64,000 bases of DNA from Pollutimonas harenae. GTDB lineage: Bacteria; Pseudomonadota; Gammaproteobacteria; Burkholderiales; Burkholderiaceae_B. The notes under the pieces are model-generated. The model saw nothing but the letters and a program-made list of their open reading frames with translations, made no database searches and was not told where the DNA came from. Positions within the stretch are counted from its first letter, which is position 1. The number at the start of each line of letters is the position of its first letter. Shown piece after piece: positions 57,321 through 64,000 of the stretch. The translations under genes were made by a program, and so were the position numbers. The stretch lies in assembly GCF_004153685.1 (NCBI RefSeq), contig NZ_SDQD01000001.1, positions 1,240,001 through 1,304,000 on the forward strand, given 5' to 3'.

Positions 57321-58979
57321 ATGGAAGCATCCGCTTATACAGATACTTTTGCGCGGGACCATCTGCCCCCGCCTGAGCAATGGCCGGAACTGCTGCTCGA
57401 GGACAATCCAGATGTCGATTATCCTGCGCGGCTGAACTGCGCCGTCGTGCTGGTCGATGATGTAGTGAGCCGCGGCGATGGCGATCGCATCGCCTTGCGT
57501 TGGGTTGAAGAGGGCCGGCCATGCAGCATGACGTATCGTGACCTGATGGCCCTGACCAACCGTATTGCACGGGTCCTGACTGAAGACATGGGACTGCAAT
57601 CGGGTAATCGCGTGCTCTTGCGCGGACCAAACAATGTGATGATGGCGGCGTCCTGGCTGGCAGCGGTCAAGGCAGGCATGGTGACCGTGCCCACCATGCC
57701 TCTGTTACGAGCGGGCGAGTTGAAGAAAGCCATAGACAAGGCCGAGATCAGTGCGGTGTTGTGCGATCAGAGGCTGTCGGAAGAAATAGCGCATTGCCTG
57801 GACAAGAACCATGCCGCTTACTGCCCGACTCTCAGTCAGGTACTGTATTTTCATGACCAGAGCCCAGGCAGCCTGGATGCACTGGCAGCCGCCAAACCCG
57901 ATGATTACCAGGCATGCGATTCGGCCATTGATGATGTGTGCCTGATTGCCTTTACCAGCGGTACCACGGGCAAGCCTAAAGGCTGCATGCATTTTCATCG
58001 CGATGTGCTGGCCATGTGCGACACTTTCTCCCGCCATATCCTGACTATGCAGGCGGACGATATTGTCTGCGGCACGCCGCCGCTGGCGTTTACTTTTGGC
58101 TTGGGCGGCCTGCTGTGTTTTCCGCTAAGAGTGGGGGCGTCGGTCGTACTAACTGAGAAACTGACACCGGATGAGCTGCTGGCCACTGTCCAGAACTTTG
58201 GCGCCACCATGACGTTTACCGCACCGACTTTTTACCGGCAGATGGCCGCCCTGGTCGGTAAATACGATTTGTCGACGCTCAGGACCACAGTCTCGGCTGG
58301 CGAATCGCTGCCCGATGCGACGCGCCAGCTATGGAAAGAGGCCAGTGGTATAGAAATGACTGATGGCATAGGGGGCACCGAGATGATTCACGTCTATGTG
58401 TCCAGCGCAGGCAAGGACGTAAGGCGTGGAGCCATAGGCAAGGTCGTGCCGGGCTATATCGCACAAGTTGTTGATGAGCGCTTCCACCCGGTCGAGCCTG
58501 GCGTGGTGGGCCGGCTGGCTGTCAAGGGTCCGACCGGATGCCGTTATCTGGAAGATGAGCGTCAGCAGGTTTTTGTACAGCATGGCTGGAATTTGCCTGG
58601 CGATACTTTTGCTATGGATGAAGACGGCTATTTGTATTACCAGGCCCGTAATGACGACATGATTATTTCTTCGGGCTACAACATTGCTGGTCCGGATGTG
58701 GAGGGGACTTTGCTGCTGCACGAGGCCGTGGCCGAGTGTGGTGTGGTGGGCAAGCCTGACCCGGAACGGGGCAGCATAGTGAAGGCTTATGTGGTGCTGA
58801 AACCAGGTTTCGAGGGTGATGCGGCCCTGGTGAAGGCTATACAGGATCACGTCAAGGCGGCGATTGCGCCTTATAAATATCCGCGTGAAATCGAGTTTAC
58901 AGACAGTTTGCCTCGAACGGAGACGGGCAAGCTGCAGCGTTTTGTCTTGCGCACTTTAGCTACTGAACAAGGAAAATAA
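57321..58979 (+). CDS. Benzoate-CoA ligase family enzyme, probably 2-aminobenzoate-CoA ligase
   Basis: A 552-residue AMP-forming ligase with the P-loop FTSGTTGKPKGCMHFHRD, the A5 region DGIGGTEMIH, YLYYQARNDDMIISSGYNI and the A10 lysine in RTETGKLQRF. The start (AGGAGACAACA before ATG) and the length fit benzoate/2-aminobenzoate-CoA ligases. It activates the aromatic acid for the monooxygenase/reductase at the start of the operon. Which acid it prefers (anthranilate, salicylate or benzoate) is not visible. Confidence 0.92.
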   Translation: MEASAYTDTFARDHLPPPEQWPELLLEDNPDVDYPARLNCAVVLVDDVVSRGDGDRIALRWVEEGRPCSMTYRDLMALTNRIARVLTEDMGLQSGNRVLLRGPNNVMMAASWLAAVKAGMVTVPTMPLLRAGELKKAIDKAEISAVLCDQRLSEEIAHCLDKNHAAYCPTLSQVLYFHDQSPGSLDALAAAKPDDYQACDSAIDDVCLIAFTSGTTGKPKGCMHFHRDVLAMCDTFSRHILTMQADDIVCGTPPLAFTFGLGGLLCFPLRVGASVVLTEKLTPDELLATVQNFGATMTFTAPTFYRQMAALVGKYDLSTLRTTVSAGESLPDATRQLWKEASGIEMTDGIGGTEMIHVYVSSAGKDVRRGAIGKVVPGYIAQVVDERFHPVEPGVVGRLAVKGPTGCRYLEDERQQVFVQHGWNLPGDTFAMDEDGYLYYQARNDDMIISSGYNIAGPDVEGTLLLHEAVAECGVVGKPDPERGSIVKAYVVLKPGFEGDAALVKAIQDHVKAAIAPYKYPREIEFTDSLPRTETGKLQRFVLRTLATEQGK

Positions 58980-58980
58980 T

Positions 58981-59388
58981 ATGGATATCTTGCAACCGCC
59001 CAGTTGGATTGAGCCTCGGGGTTACGCAAATGGGATCATGACGGAAATGAAGGTAGGCAGCCGGTTGTTGTTTGTTGGCGGTCAGGTGGGCTGGAATGAG
59101 CGGCAGGAGTTCGAGACGGATGATTTTGCCGAACAGGTGGGGCAGACGTTAAGGAATATTGTGGCTGTCTTGAATGCGGGTGGGGCGGGGCCTGAGCATA
59201 TTACGCGGATGACGTGGTATGTGGTTGATAAGCGGGAGTATGTGGCGGCGCTGCGGGATGTGGGACGTCATTATCGGGACGTGATAGGGCGCCATTTTCC
59301 AGCGATGACTGCGGTGGAGGTGGCGGATTTGATTGAGGATAGGGCTAGGGTGGAGATTGAGGTGACGGCGGTGGTGCCTGGGCATTGA
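58981..59388 (+). CDS. RidA-family protein without the canonical arginine
   Basis: A 135-residue YjgF/RidA-type trimeric protein starting 2 bp after the ligase stop. RidA proteins that hydrolyse enamines and imines use Arg105 in FPARS-VEV; here the site reads FPAMTAVEV with Met109, as in subfamilies without known iminase activity. The ring-derived intermediate of 2-aminobenzoyl-CoA is an enamine, so a RidA-like step is attractive, but the missing Arg weakens a simple deaminase role. Confidence 0.9.
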   Translation: MDILQPPSWIEPRGYANGIMTEMKVGSRLLFVGGQVGWNERQEFETDDFAEQVGQTLRNIVAVLNAGGAGPEHITRMTWYVVDKREYVAALRDVGRHYRDVIGRHFPAMTAVEVADLIEDRARVEIEVTAVVPGH

Positions 59389-59435
59389 GGTTTGGGTCAT
59401 CATGCTTGATGAAAGAAACTCATTCTTCACGCTAG

Positions 59436-59470
59436 GATGCTTTTTTAGGCATCTGTTTTTTTGTTTTTTT
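59436..59470 (+). terminator. Probable terminator of the aromatic CoA operon
   Basis: GATGC (59436-59440) and GCATC (59449-59453) form a short stem, followed by GTTTTTTTGTTTTTTT. The stem is weak but the T-run is long. A further inverted pair, GGGGCTGT and ACAGCCCC, lies just beyond, before hemL. Confidence 0.6.
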
Positions 59471-59566
59471 AAGAACGGCCTGTGCGACAGGGGCTGTTCC
59501 GGCTAGGCGTGCTGCAGCCTTGCCTCCCTCAGACAGCCCCTTTGATGCAATTAAAGTGCAGCTCAA

Positions 59567-60844
59567 TTACAGCTTGGCGAAGACCTCTTCTGCTGCTTCC
59601 AGCGTCGCTGCGATCACTGCATCGTCGTGCGCGCCGGAGATAAAGCCGGCCTCGAACGCCGACGGTGCAAAATGCACTCCGCGGATCAGCATGCCGTGGA
59701 AAAACTTGTTGAAACGCTCGACATTGCAAGCGGAGACTTCAGCGAACGACGTAGGAACGGACTCTGAAAAATACAGACCGAACATCCCGCCTACATAGTC
59801 CGTGCTCATGGCCACCCCTGCGGCGGCGGCTCGCTGAGCCAGGCCTTCTGTCAGCTTGCGATTCTGCTCGGCCAGCCTGTCGTAAAAGCCGGGTTCAGCC
59901 AGCAGTTTCAAAGTGACCAGACCCGCAGCCACGGCTACCGGATTGCCCGATAGGGTGCCTGCCTGATAAACGTTGCCCAGCGGGGCGATGTGTTCCATGA
60001 TGTCGGCCCGACCACCAAAGGCGCCCACTGGCATGCCGCCGCCAATTACCTTGGCCAGCGTGGTCAGGTCGGGGGCGATGCCGGTCAGCCCCTGGACGCC
60101 TTGGGGACCTGCGCGGAAACCCGTCATGACCTCGTCAAAAATCAGCAAGGCGCCATATTGGGTGCACAAAGAGCGCAGTCCTTCCAGAAAGCCCGGCTGT
60201 GGTTTGACCAGGTTCATATTGCCTGCGATGGGTTCCACGATAATGCAGGCGATGTCTGAACCATGCTGCTTGAATGCTTCTTCCACCGCCTCCAGCCGAT
60301 TGAAATCCAGTACCAGCGTGTGCTTGATGAATTCGGGCGGCACGCCGGCCGAGGTAGGGTTGCCGAAGGTCAGCATGCCCGATCCGGCCTTCACCAGCAG
60401 GCTGTCGGCGTGGCCGTGATAACAGCCTTCGAACTTGATGATTTTGCTGCGGCCCGTAAATCCGCGTGCCAGCCTGATGGCCGACATGGTTGCTTCTGTG
60501 CCTGAGCTGACCAGCCGGACTTTTTCTATGGATGGAAGGCGCGCAACAATGGCTTCTGCGATCTCGATCTCGGCTTCTGTCGGTGCGCCGAAGGACAAGC
60601 CGTCGATGGCTGCCTCTTGCACAGCACGGATGACCTCTGGATGAGCGTGGCCCAGAATGGCTGGCCCCCAGGAGCCCACGTAGTCAATGTATTGCGTATC
60701 TTCGGCATCCCAGACATAGGGCCCTTGGGCTCGCTTGATGAAACGAGGCGTTCCGCCCACCGAACGGAAAGCCCTGACGGGAGAGTTCACGCCGCCGGGG
60801 ATGGTTTGGCAGGCGCGTTCAAATAATTCAGTATTGCGGGACAT
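59567..60844 (-). CDS. hemL: Glutamate-1-semialdehyde 2,1-aminomutase
   Basis: A 425-residue PLP enzyme making 5-aminolevulinate for haem. The PLP lysine is K265 in [18 protein letters not shown], with D238 in [11 protein letters not shown] and [15 protein letters not shown] near residue 113. Start [20 protein letters not shown] fits the family. It is convergent with the aromatic operon and 69 bp after thiE. Confidence 0.97.
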   Translation of the reverse strand: MSRNTELFERACQTIPGGVNSPVRAFRSVGGTPRFIKRAQGPYVWDAEDTQYIDYVGSWGPAILGHAHPEVIRAVQEAAIDGLSFGAPTEAEIEIAEAIVARLPSIEKVRLVSSGTEATMSAIRLARGFTGRSKIIKFEGCYHGHADSLLVKAGSGMLTFGNPTSAGVPPEFIKHTLVLDFNRLEAVEEAFKQHGSDIACIIVEPIAGNMNLVKPQPGFLEGLRSLCTQYGALLIFDEVMTGFRAGPQGVQGLTGIAPDLTTLAKVIGGGMPVGAFGGRADIMEHIAPLGNVYQAGTLSGNPVAVAAGLVTLKLLAEPGFYDRLAEQNRKLTEGLAQRAAAAGVAMSTDYVGGMFGLYFSESVPTSFAEVSACNVERFNKFFHGMLIRGVHFAPSAFEAGFISGAHDDAVIAATLEAAEEVFAKL

Positions 60845-60913
60845 AATTCAGGACTCTATGCGGAAAAATGAAGGTCGAGGACAATAGGATAGCAAGCGCG
60901 GCTGGAGCCGGCC

Positions 60914-61564
60914 TTAGTCGAACAGGATTTTGCATTGGGCGGCTGTGGCCTGGATGTTGCTGCTTTCGAACAGACCGCTGATGAGGGCGATGCTGTCGGC
61001 CCCGGCATGAATGAGCGGACCCGCGTTATCGGCGGTAATACCGCCTATGACGACTACCGCTGCGCGAGGCTGCTCTTTACGGCTTTCGACCAGCATGCGG
61101 CCCTGCTCTATATGCTCTAGTGTCGCACGTACTGCATCAGGCTTCACCCGAGAGGGGTACATGGCACCAAAGGCAATGTAATCGACTCCTGCCGCCAGGG
61201 CGGGTACGGCCAGCGCGGGTTGGTTATAGCATGAACAGCCTATGATTTTTTCAGGCCCTAATGCCAGGCGGGCTTCGGCAAGGCTGCCGTCGTCGCGTCC
61301 GATATGCACGCCGTCAGCATTGATCAGTGCAGCCAGGCGCCAGTCGTCGTTGACGATGGACACCACTTGCAACTGCCGGCAAGCGTCGATTACCTGCCTG
61401 GCCTGGGCCAGACCCGCTTCGGGCGAGGCCGTTTTTCGGCGCCATTGCAGTGCGGCCATGCCGCCACGTGCGGCGGCTGCGATGGCTTCAAGCAGCTTGT
61501 CAGTGTCGTCCCATTCAGGCGTAACGCCGTATAAGCCCTGTGGAAATCGTAAGGACAGACTCAT
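60914..61564 (-). CDS. thiE: Thiamine-phosphate synthase
   Basis: A 216-residue TIM-barrel enzyme joining the pyrimidine and thiazole parts of thiamine. It has LYGVTPEW, ALQWRRKTAS, IVNDDWRLAALINADGVHIG and YIAFGAMYPSRVKPDAV. The usual G-x-S-x-H/T loop reads GCSCYN, a slight change. The frame is open far upstream, but the ATG at 61564 overlaps the thiD stop (ATGA). Confidence 0.92.
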   Translation of the reverse strand: MSLSLRFPQGLYGVTPEWDDTDKLLEAIAAAARGGMAALQWRRKTASPEAGLAQARQVIDACRQLQVVSIVNDDWRLAALINADGVHIGRDDGSLAEARLALGPEKIIGCSCYNQPALAVPALAAGVDYIAFGAMYPSRVKPDAVRATLEHIEQGRMLVESRKEQPRAAVVVIGGITADNAGPLIHAGADSIALISGLFESSNIQATAAQCKILFD

Positions 61565-62370
61565 GATGCGGACCGGTTGATCAGGCGGTGACCCATGCCT
61601 GGTTGAAAAGTGCGTGCTGTCAGCGGTGTGGAGAGCTGAATGGCTGCCTCGACCGCCTGCGGCACCTTGTGGCCCATAGCCAGTTGGGCTGTGATGGCGC
61701 AAGCCAGAGGGCCGTCGGGGTCGGCCAGGCGCGCTACGGGAGGCTGCCAATTCCAGCTGGAGGTTTCATTGCCAGCCCCTTGCAGCAGGTAGCTGCCATG
61801 GCCGGGACGCAAGGGGGCGCCGGAGGACAGGACCCAGTTGGCGCCATATTGCAGCAAGGCCTGGACCGGCGTACCTGCATGTGCCAGAACACCCTGGTTT
61901 TCCCATTGCGCAAGCAAATGATGATCCGCCACTACAATGTCGGTCTGCGGAAGCAGCAAATCCAGAATAGCCATTTGCAGCGTTTCGGTATCCAGGTCTT
62001 CCAGCAAGGACTCGTCGGGGACGGGAGCCAGATGCAGGACCAGGGGCACGTGGTTGTAATCGGCAGCGATCTGGGCTAGTACACTTACGGATTCGGGCGT
62101 GTACAAAGGTCCTATTTTGATGGCTTGCACGTTCATGTCTTCGAGCAGGCAGCGGGCCTGGTCGTCGATCAGTTCGGGAGCAAGGGGCTGAATATCTTCG
62201 GTGCCAGCTGTGTCTCGCACCAATGTGGCCGTCAGGGTCGACAGCGGATGGCAGCCCAACGAGGCGCAGGTAACCGCGTCGGCAGGCAGGCTACTCGACC
62301 CGCTTGGGTCAAAAGGGCCGAAAATAAGTACAAGTGGCGGAGTGGGGGCTTGCACGGCGGTAATATCCAA
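61561..62370 (-). CDS. thiD: Degenerate hydroxymethylpyrimidine (phosphate) kinase, ThiD-like
   Basis: A 269-residue ribokinase-fold protein in the thiD position, next to thiE. The usual AGSDPSGGAGIQADLKT reads FGPFDPSGSSSLPADAVT, and the anion-hole GTGCT is replaced by DPDGPLACAI, so two core motifs are altered. No good start is visible: the frame opens with TTG at 62370 and a GTG lies at 62355. It may have lower or altered activity. The context, more than the motifs, supports the name. Confidence 0.75.
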   Translation of the reverse strand: MDITAVQAPTPPLVLIFGPFDPSGSSSLPADAVTCASLGCHPLSTLTATLVRDTAGTEDIQPLAPELIDDQARCLLEDMNVQAIKIGPLYTPESVSVLAQIAADYNHVPLVLHLAPVPDESLLEDLDTETLQMAILDLLLPQTDIVVADHHLLAQWENQGVLAHAGTPVQALLQYGANWVLSSGAPLRPGHGSYLLQGAGNETSSWNWQPPVARLADPDGPLACAITAQLAMGHKVPQAVEAAIQLSTPLTARTFQPGMGHRLINRSAS

Positions 62371-62468
62371 GTATTGCTATTGGGTTTGGCAGTATCGTCC
62401 CCATTCTAATAGAAGGATGCGGAATCCGCCGGATTCCCAATTTATACATTTCAGTGAGTAACAATAAA

Positions 62469-62633
62469 ATGCGTACATGGATGTGTCTGATTTGCGGTTG
62501 GATATATGATGAGGAAGCTGGCTTGCCTGAAGAAGGCATTGCGCCCGGAACCCTCTGGGAAGACGTCCCGCCCAACTGGGTTTGTCCGGAATGCGGGGCC
62601 CGTAAAGAAGATTTTGAATTAATAGAGGTCTAA
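62469..62633 (+). CDS. Rubredoxin
   Basis: A 54-residue iron protein that carries single electrons. Its two iron-binding knuckles are CLICG (C6, C9) and CPECG (C39, C42), with the core WIYDEEAG, LWEDVPPNWVC and a C-terminal KEDFELIEV. It is divergent from thiD and 39 bp before yqgE. Confidence 0.95.
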   Translation: MRTWMCLICGWIYDEEAGLPEEGIAPGTLWEDVPPNWVCPECGARKEDFELIEV

Positions 62634-62672
62634 GCATCGAGGCAGTCATTGCTACTTTCTGGAGAGCGCGTC

Positions 62673-63266
62673 GTGAACTCATCAGCTAAGCAGTCCGACG
62701 CAACATCCAGCGTCAATTTTTCCCAACAACTCTTGCTGGCCATGCCGGGCAAGGTGTCGGGCAATCTGGCTAACACCGTTATTTACGTATGCGAGCACAC
62801 CGATCAGGGTGCGCTTGGTCTGGTCATCAACAGACCTACAGACCTGACTGTCGGTGGTCTCTTGCAGCGTATTGACCTGGATTTGTCGCTCGAAATCGGT
62901 CCTGTCCAGGATTCCCCGGTGTATTTTGGCGGGCCGGTGCAAACCGATCGCGGCTTTGTGTTGCATGCGCCTGTGGGTGGCTATAGTTCCAGTATTCAAC
63001 TGGGCGATGTGGCGCTCACGACTTCTCGTGATGTCTTGCAAGATGTGGCGCAGGGCAAGGGGCCCGAACAATTATTGATCACCCTGGGTTATGCGGGCTG
63101 GGGTGCCGGACAACTAGAAAGCGAAATGTCGCAAAATGCCTGGCTGAACGTGGGCGCTACCAACGACATTCTGTTCAAGACGCCGTCCGAAAACATGTAC
63201 CAGGTTGCATTGGCCCAGCTGGGCATCGATCCACTGATGCTGGCGGGCGAAGCGGGCCATGCCTGA
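62673..63266 (+). CDS. YqgE/AlgH (UPF0301) family protein
   Basis: A 197-residue protein of the YqgE/AlgH family with LLLAMPGKVSGNLANTVIYV, ALGLVINRPTDLTV and GYAGWGAGQLESEM. The frame opens with TTG at 62649, but GTG at 62673 has TGGAG 8 bp before it and was chosen. The biochemical role is not known. It overlaps ruvX by 8 bp, as in many proteobacteria. Confidence 0.93.
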   Translation: MNSSAKQSDATSSVNFSQQLLLAMPGKVSGNLANTVIYVCEHTDQGALGLVINRPTDLTVGGLLQRIDLDLSLEIGPVQDSPVYFGGPVQTDRGFVLHAPVGGYSSSIQLGDVALTTSRDVLQDVAQGKGPEQLLITLGYAGWGAGQLESEMSQNAWLNVGATNDILFKTPSENMYQVALAQLGIDPLMLAGEAGHA

Positions 63267-63663
63267 CAGCACCTTGCTCGCCTTCGACTACGGCACGAAA
63301 AAAATAGGCGTGGCCATAGGCAATACATTGACCCGTCAAGCCCGGCCACTCGATATTCTTTTTCCTGTTACCCGTGAGCAGCGATTTGCAGCCATTGCCA
63401 GCTTGTTGAACGAATGGCAGCCCGATAAGGTGGTAGTGGGCCTGCCTTTGGCCACCGATGGCTCAGAGCAGTATGCCAGCTTGCGATGCCGCCGTTTTGC
63501 CAACCAGCTGCATGGTCGCTTTGGTGTGGAAACCGTGTTGGTTGATGAGCGGGGCTCCAGTATGGAGGCCCAGCAAATGCTGGGTAATAATACAGACGAC
63601 GACGCCGTAGCCGCAGCGGTTATCTTGCAGCGCTATCTCGATGGGCTTGCCCAGTCATCATAA
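63259..63663 (+). CDS. yqgF: Holliday junction resolvase-like pre-16S rRNA nuclease YqgF
   Basis: A 134-residue RNase H-fold protein of the YqgF/RuvX family, which trims the 5' end of 16S rRNA precursors in E. coli. It has LLAFDYGTKKIGVAIGN (Asp at residue 10), DERGSSMEAQ and DDDAVAAAVILQ. It overlaps yqgE and precedes an acyltransferase gene. Confidence 0.95.
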   Translation: MPDSTLLAFDYGTKKIGVAIGNTLTRQARPLDILFPVTREQRFAAIASLLNEWQPDKVVVGLPLATDGSEQYASLRCRRFANQLHGRFGVETVLVDERGSSMEAQQMLGNNTDDDAVAAAVILQRYLDGLAQSS

Positions 63664-63677
63664 ACAAAGGGATCGGA

Positions 63678-64000
63678 TTGGGGATTTTGCTTTTCTTGCT
63701 GCGCGTGAGCTGTGTTGCGATACTGATTCTTTTTGGCTTGCTATTGGTGGTCCTGGTTTTTCCGGTGGCTTCACTGCAGATACGTACGGCTATGAGCCTG
63801 TATTGGTCGCGCTTGTTGATGCGCGTTTGCGGGGTCAAAGTGCGAGTGCGCGGCGAACCCCTGCGGACGGGGGCTGTGCTGTGGGTAGTCAACCATGTGT
63901 CCTGGGTAGATATCTTTGTGCTTAACAGTATTCGTTCCACGGCGTTTGTGGCCAAGAGCGAAATCAGGCGCTGGCCGATGATCGGATGGCTGGTGGCCGG
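63678..64000 (+). CDS. 1-acyl-glycerol-3-phosphate acyltransferase (PlsC-type), cut by window end
   Basis: The first 107 codons of a lysophosphatidate acyltransferase-type membrane enzyme. A hydrophobic N-terminus (LLFLLRVSCVAILILFGLLL) is followed by the catalytic H-x4-D in NHVSWVD (H73, D78) and VAKSEIRRWPMIGWLVAG. There is no ATG in frame; TTG at 63678 with AAAGG upstream is the likely start. It probably makes phosphatidate for phospholipids or acylates a related lysolipid. The frame is still open at the window end. Confidence 0.85.
   Translation, partial: MGILLFLLRVSCVAILILFGLLLVVLVFPVASLQIRTAMSLYWSRLLMRVCGVKVRVRGEPLRTGAVLWVVNHVSWVDIFVLNSIRSTAFVAKSEIRRWPMIGWLVA

Noticed and set aside
63641-63925. 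94-codon frame at the right end
   Set aside because: The neighbouring frame from 63678 encodes the NHVSWVD acyltransferase motif and stays open to the window end.

Overview
The window reads as a chromosomal segment of a betaproteobacterium of the order Burkholderiales, most likely family Alcaligenaceae (Bordetella/Achromobacter/Pusillimonas-like). Support for this: the rplU-rpmA-obgE-proB block, argJ, hemL-thiE-thiD, a large phosphoenolpyruvate carboxylase, and many Bug/TctC-type periplasmic binding proteins (four here) beside CoA-dependent catabolic operons with IclR, GntR, LysR and MarR regulators. No tRNA, rRNA, CRISPR array, transposase or phage gene was seen. About 90% of the sequence is coding and no gene-free stretch exceeds 300 bases.

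Layout. 1-2642: a GntR regulator, a 2-oxoacid dehydrogenase E2 subunit, a bacterioferritin that lacks the haem methionine, and a small unknown protein. 2865-5563: an ABC uptake operon (binding protein, ATPase, permease). 5591-13216: a divergon. A fused ADP-forming acyl-CoA synthetase and an IclR regulator face an operon for acyl-CoA dehydrogenase, a thiolase-like protein without the usual Cys, a DUF35 partner, two MaoC-fold proteins and a Bug protein. Paired palindromes lie between the two arms. 13246-17359: a CaiB/crotonase/Bug cassette with its own IclR and a palindromic operator, flanked by an imperfect 58/60-bp direct repeat that marks it as inserted. 17400-21578: LysR, D-tartrate dehydratase, an HSL-type esterase and a Bug protein. 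21666-30335: a hydroxy-acid/acid-sugar island with two enolase-superfamily dehydratases, two D-2-hydroxyacid dehydrogenases, a 3-hydroxyisobutyrate-type dehydrogenase, a semialdehyde dehydrogenase, a Bug protein and a FadR-type regulator.

30414-40144: MFS transporters, a 58-residue membrane microprotein, a crotonase opposite a pair of acyl-CoA dehydrogenases that look heteromeric, MtfA, an SDR and a YjdF-like membrane protein. 40160-51886: mostly housekeeping (ppc, OmpA-type lipoprotein, orphan winged-helix regulator, dadA with a divergent Lrp regulator, proB, obgE, rpmA, rplU, argJ). 51362-59388: a MarR-controlled aerobic CoA-dependent aromatic operon of the 2-aminobenzoyl-CoA/salicylyl-CoA type, ending in a RidA-family gene. 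59567-64000: hemL, thiE, a degenerate thiD, rubredoxin, yqgE, ruvX and the start of a plsC-type acyltransferase cut by the window end.

The most promising less-described systems are the 8694-13216 operon, which resembles the Ltp2/DUF35/MaoC retro-aldolase module of steroid side-chain degradation; the two-mandelate-racemase hydroxy-acid island; and the RidA-family gene without the canonical arginine in the aromatic operon.
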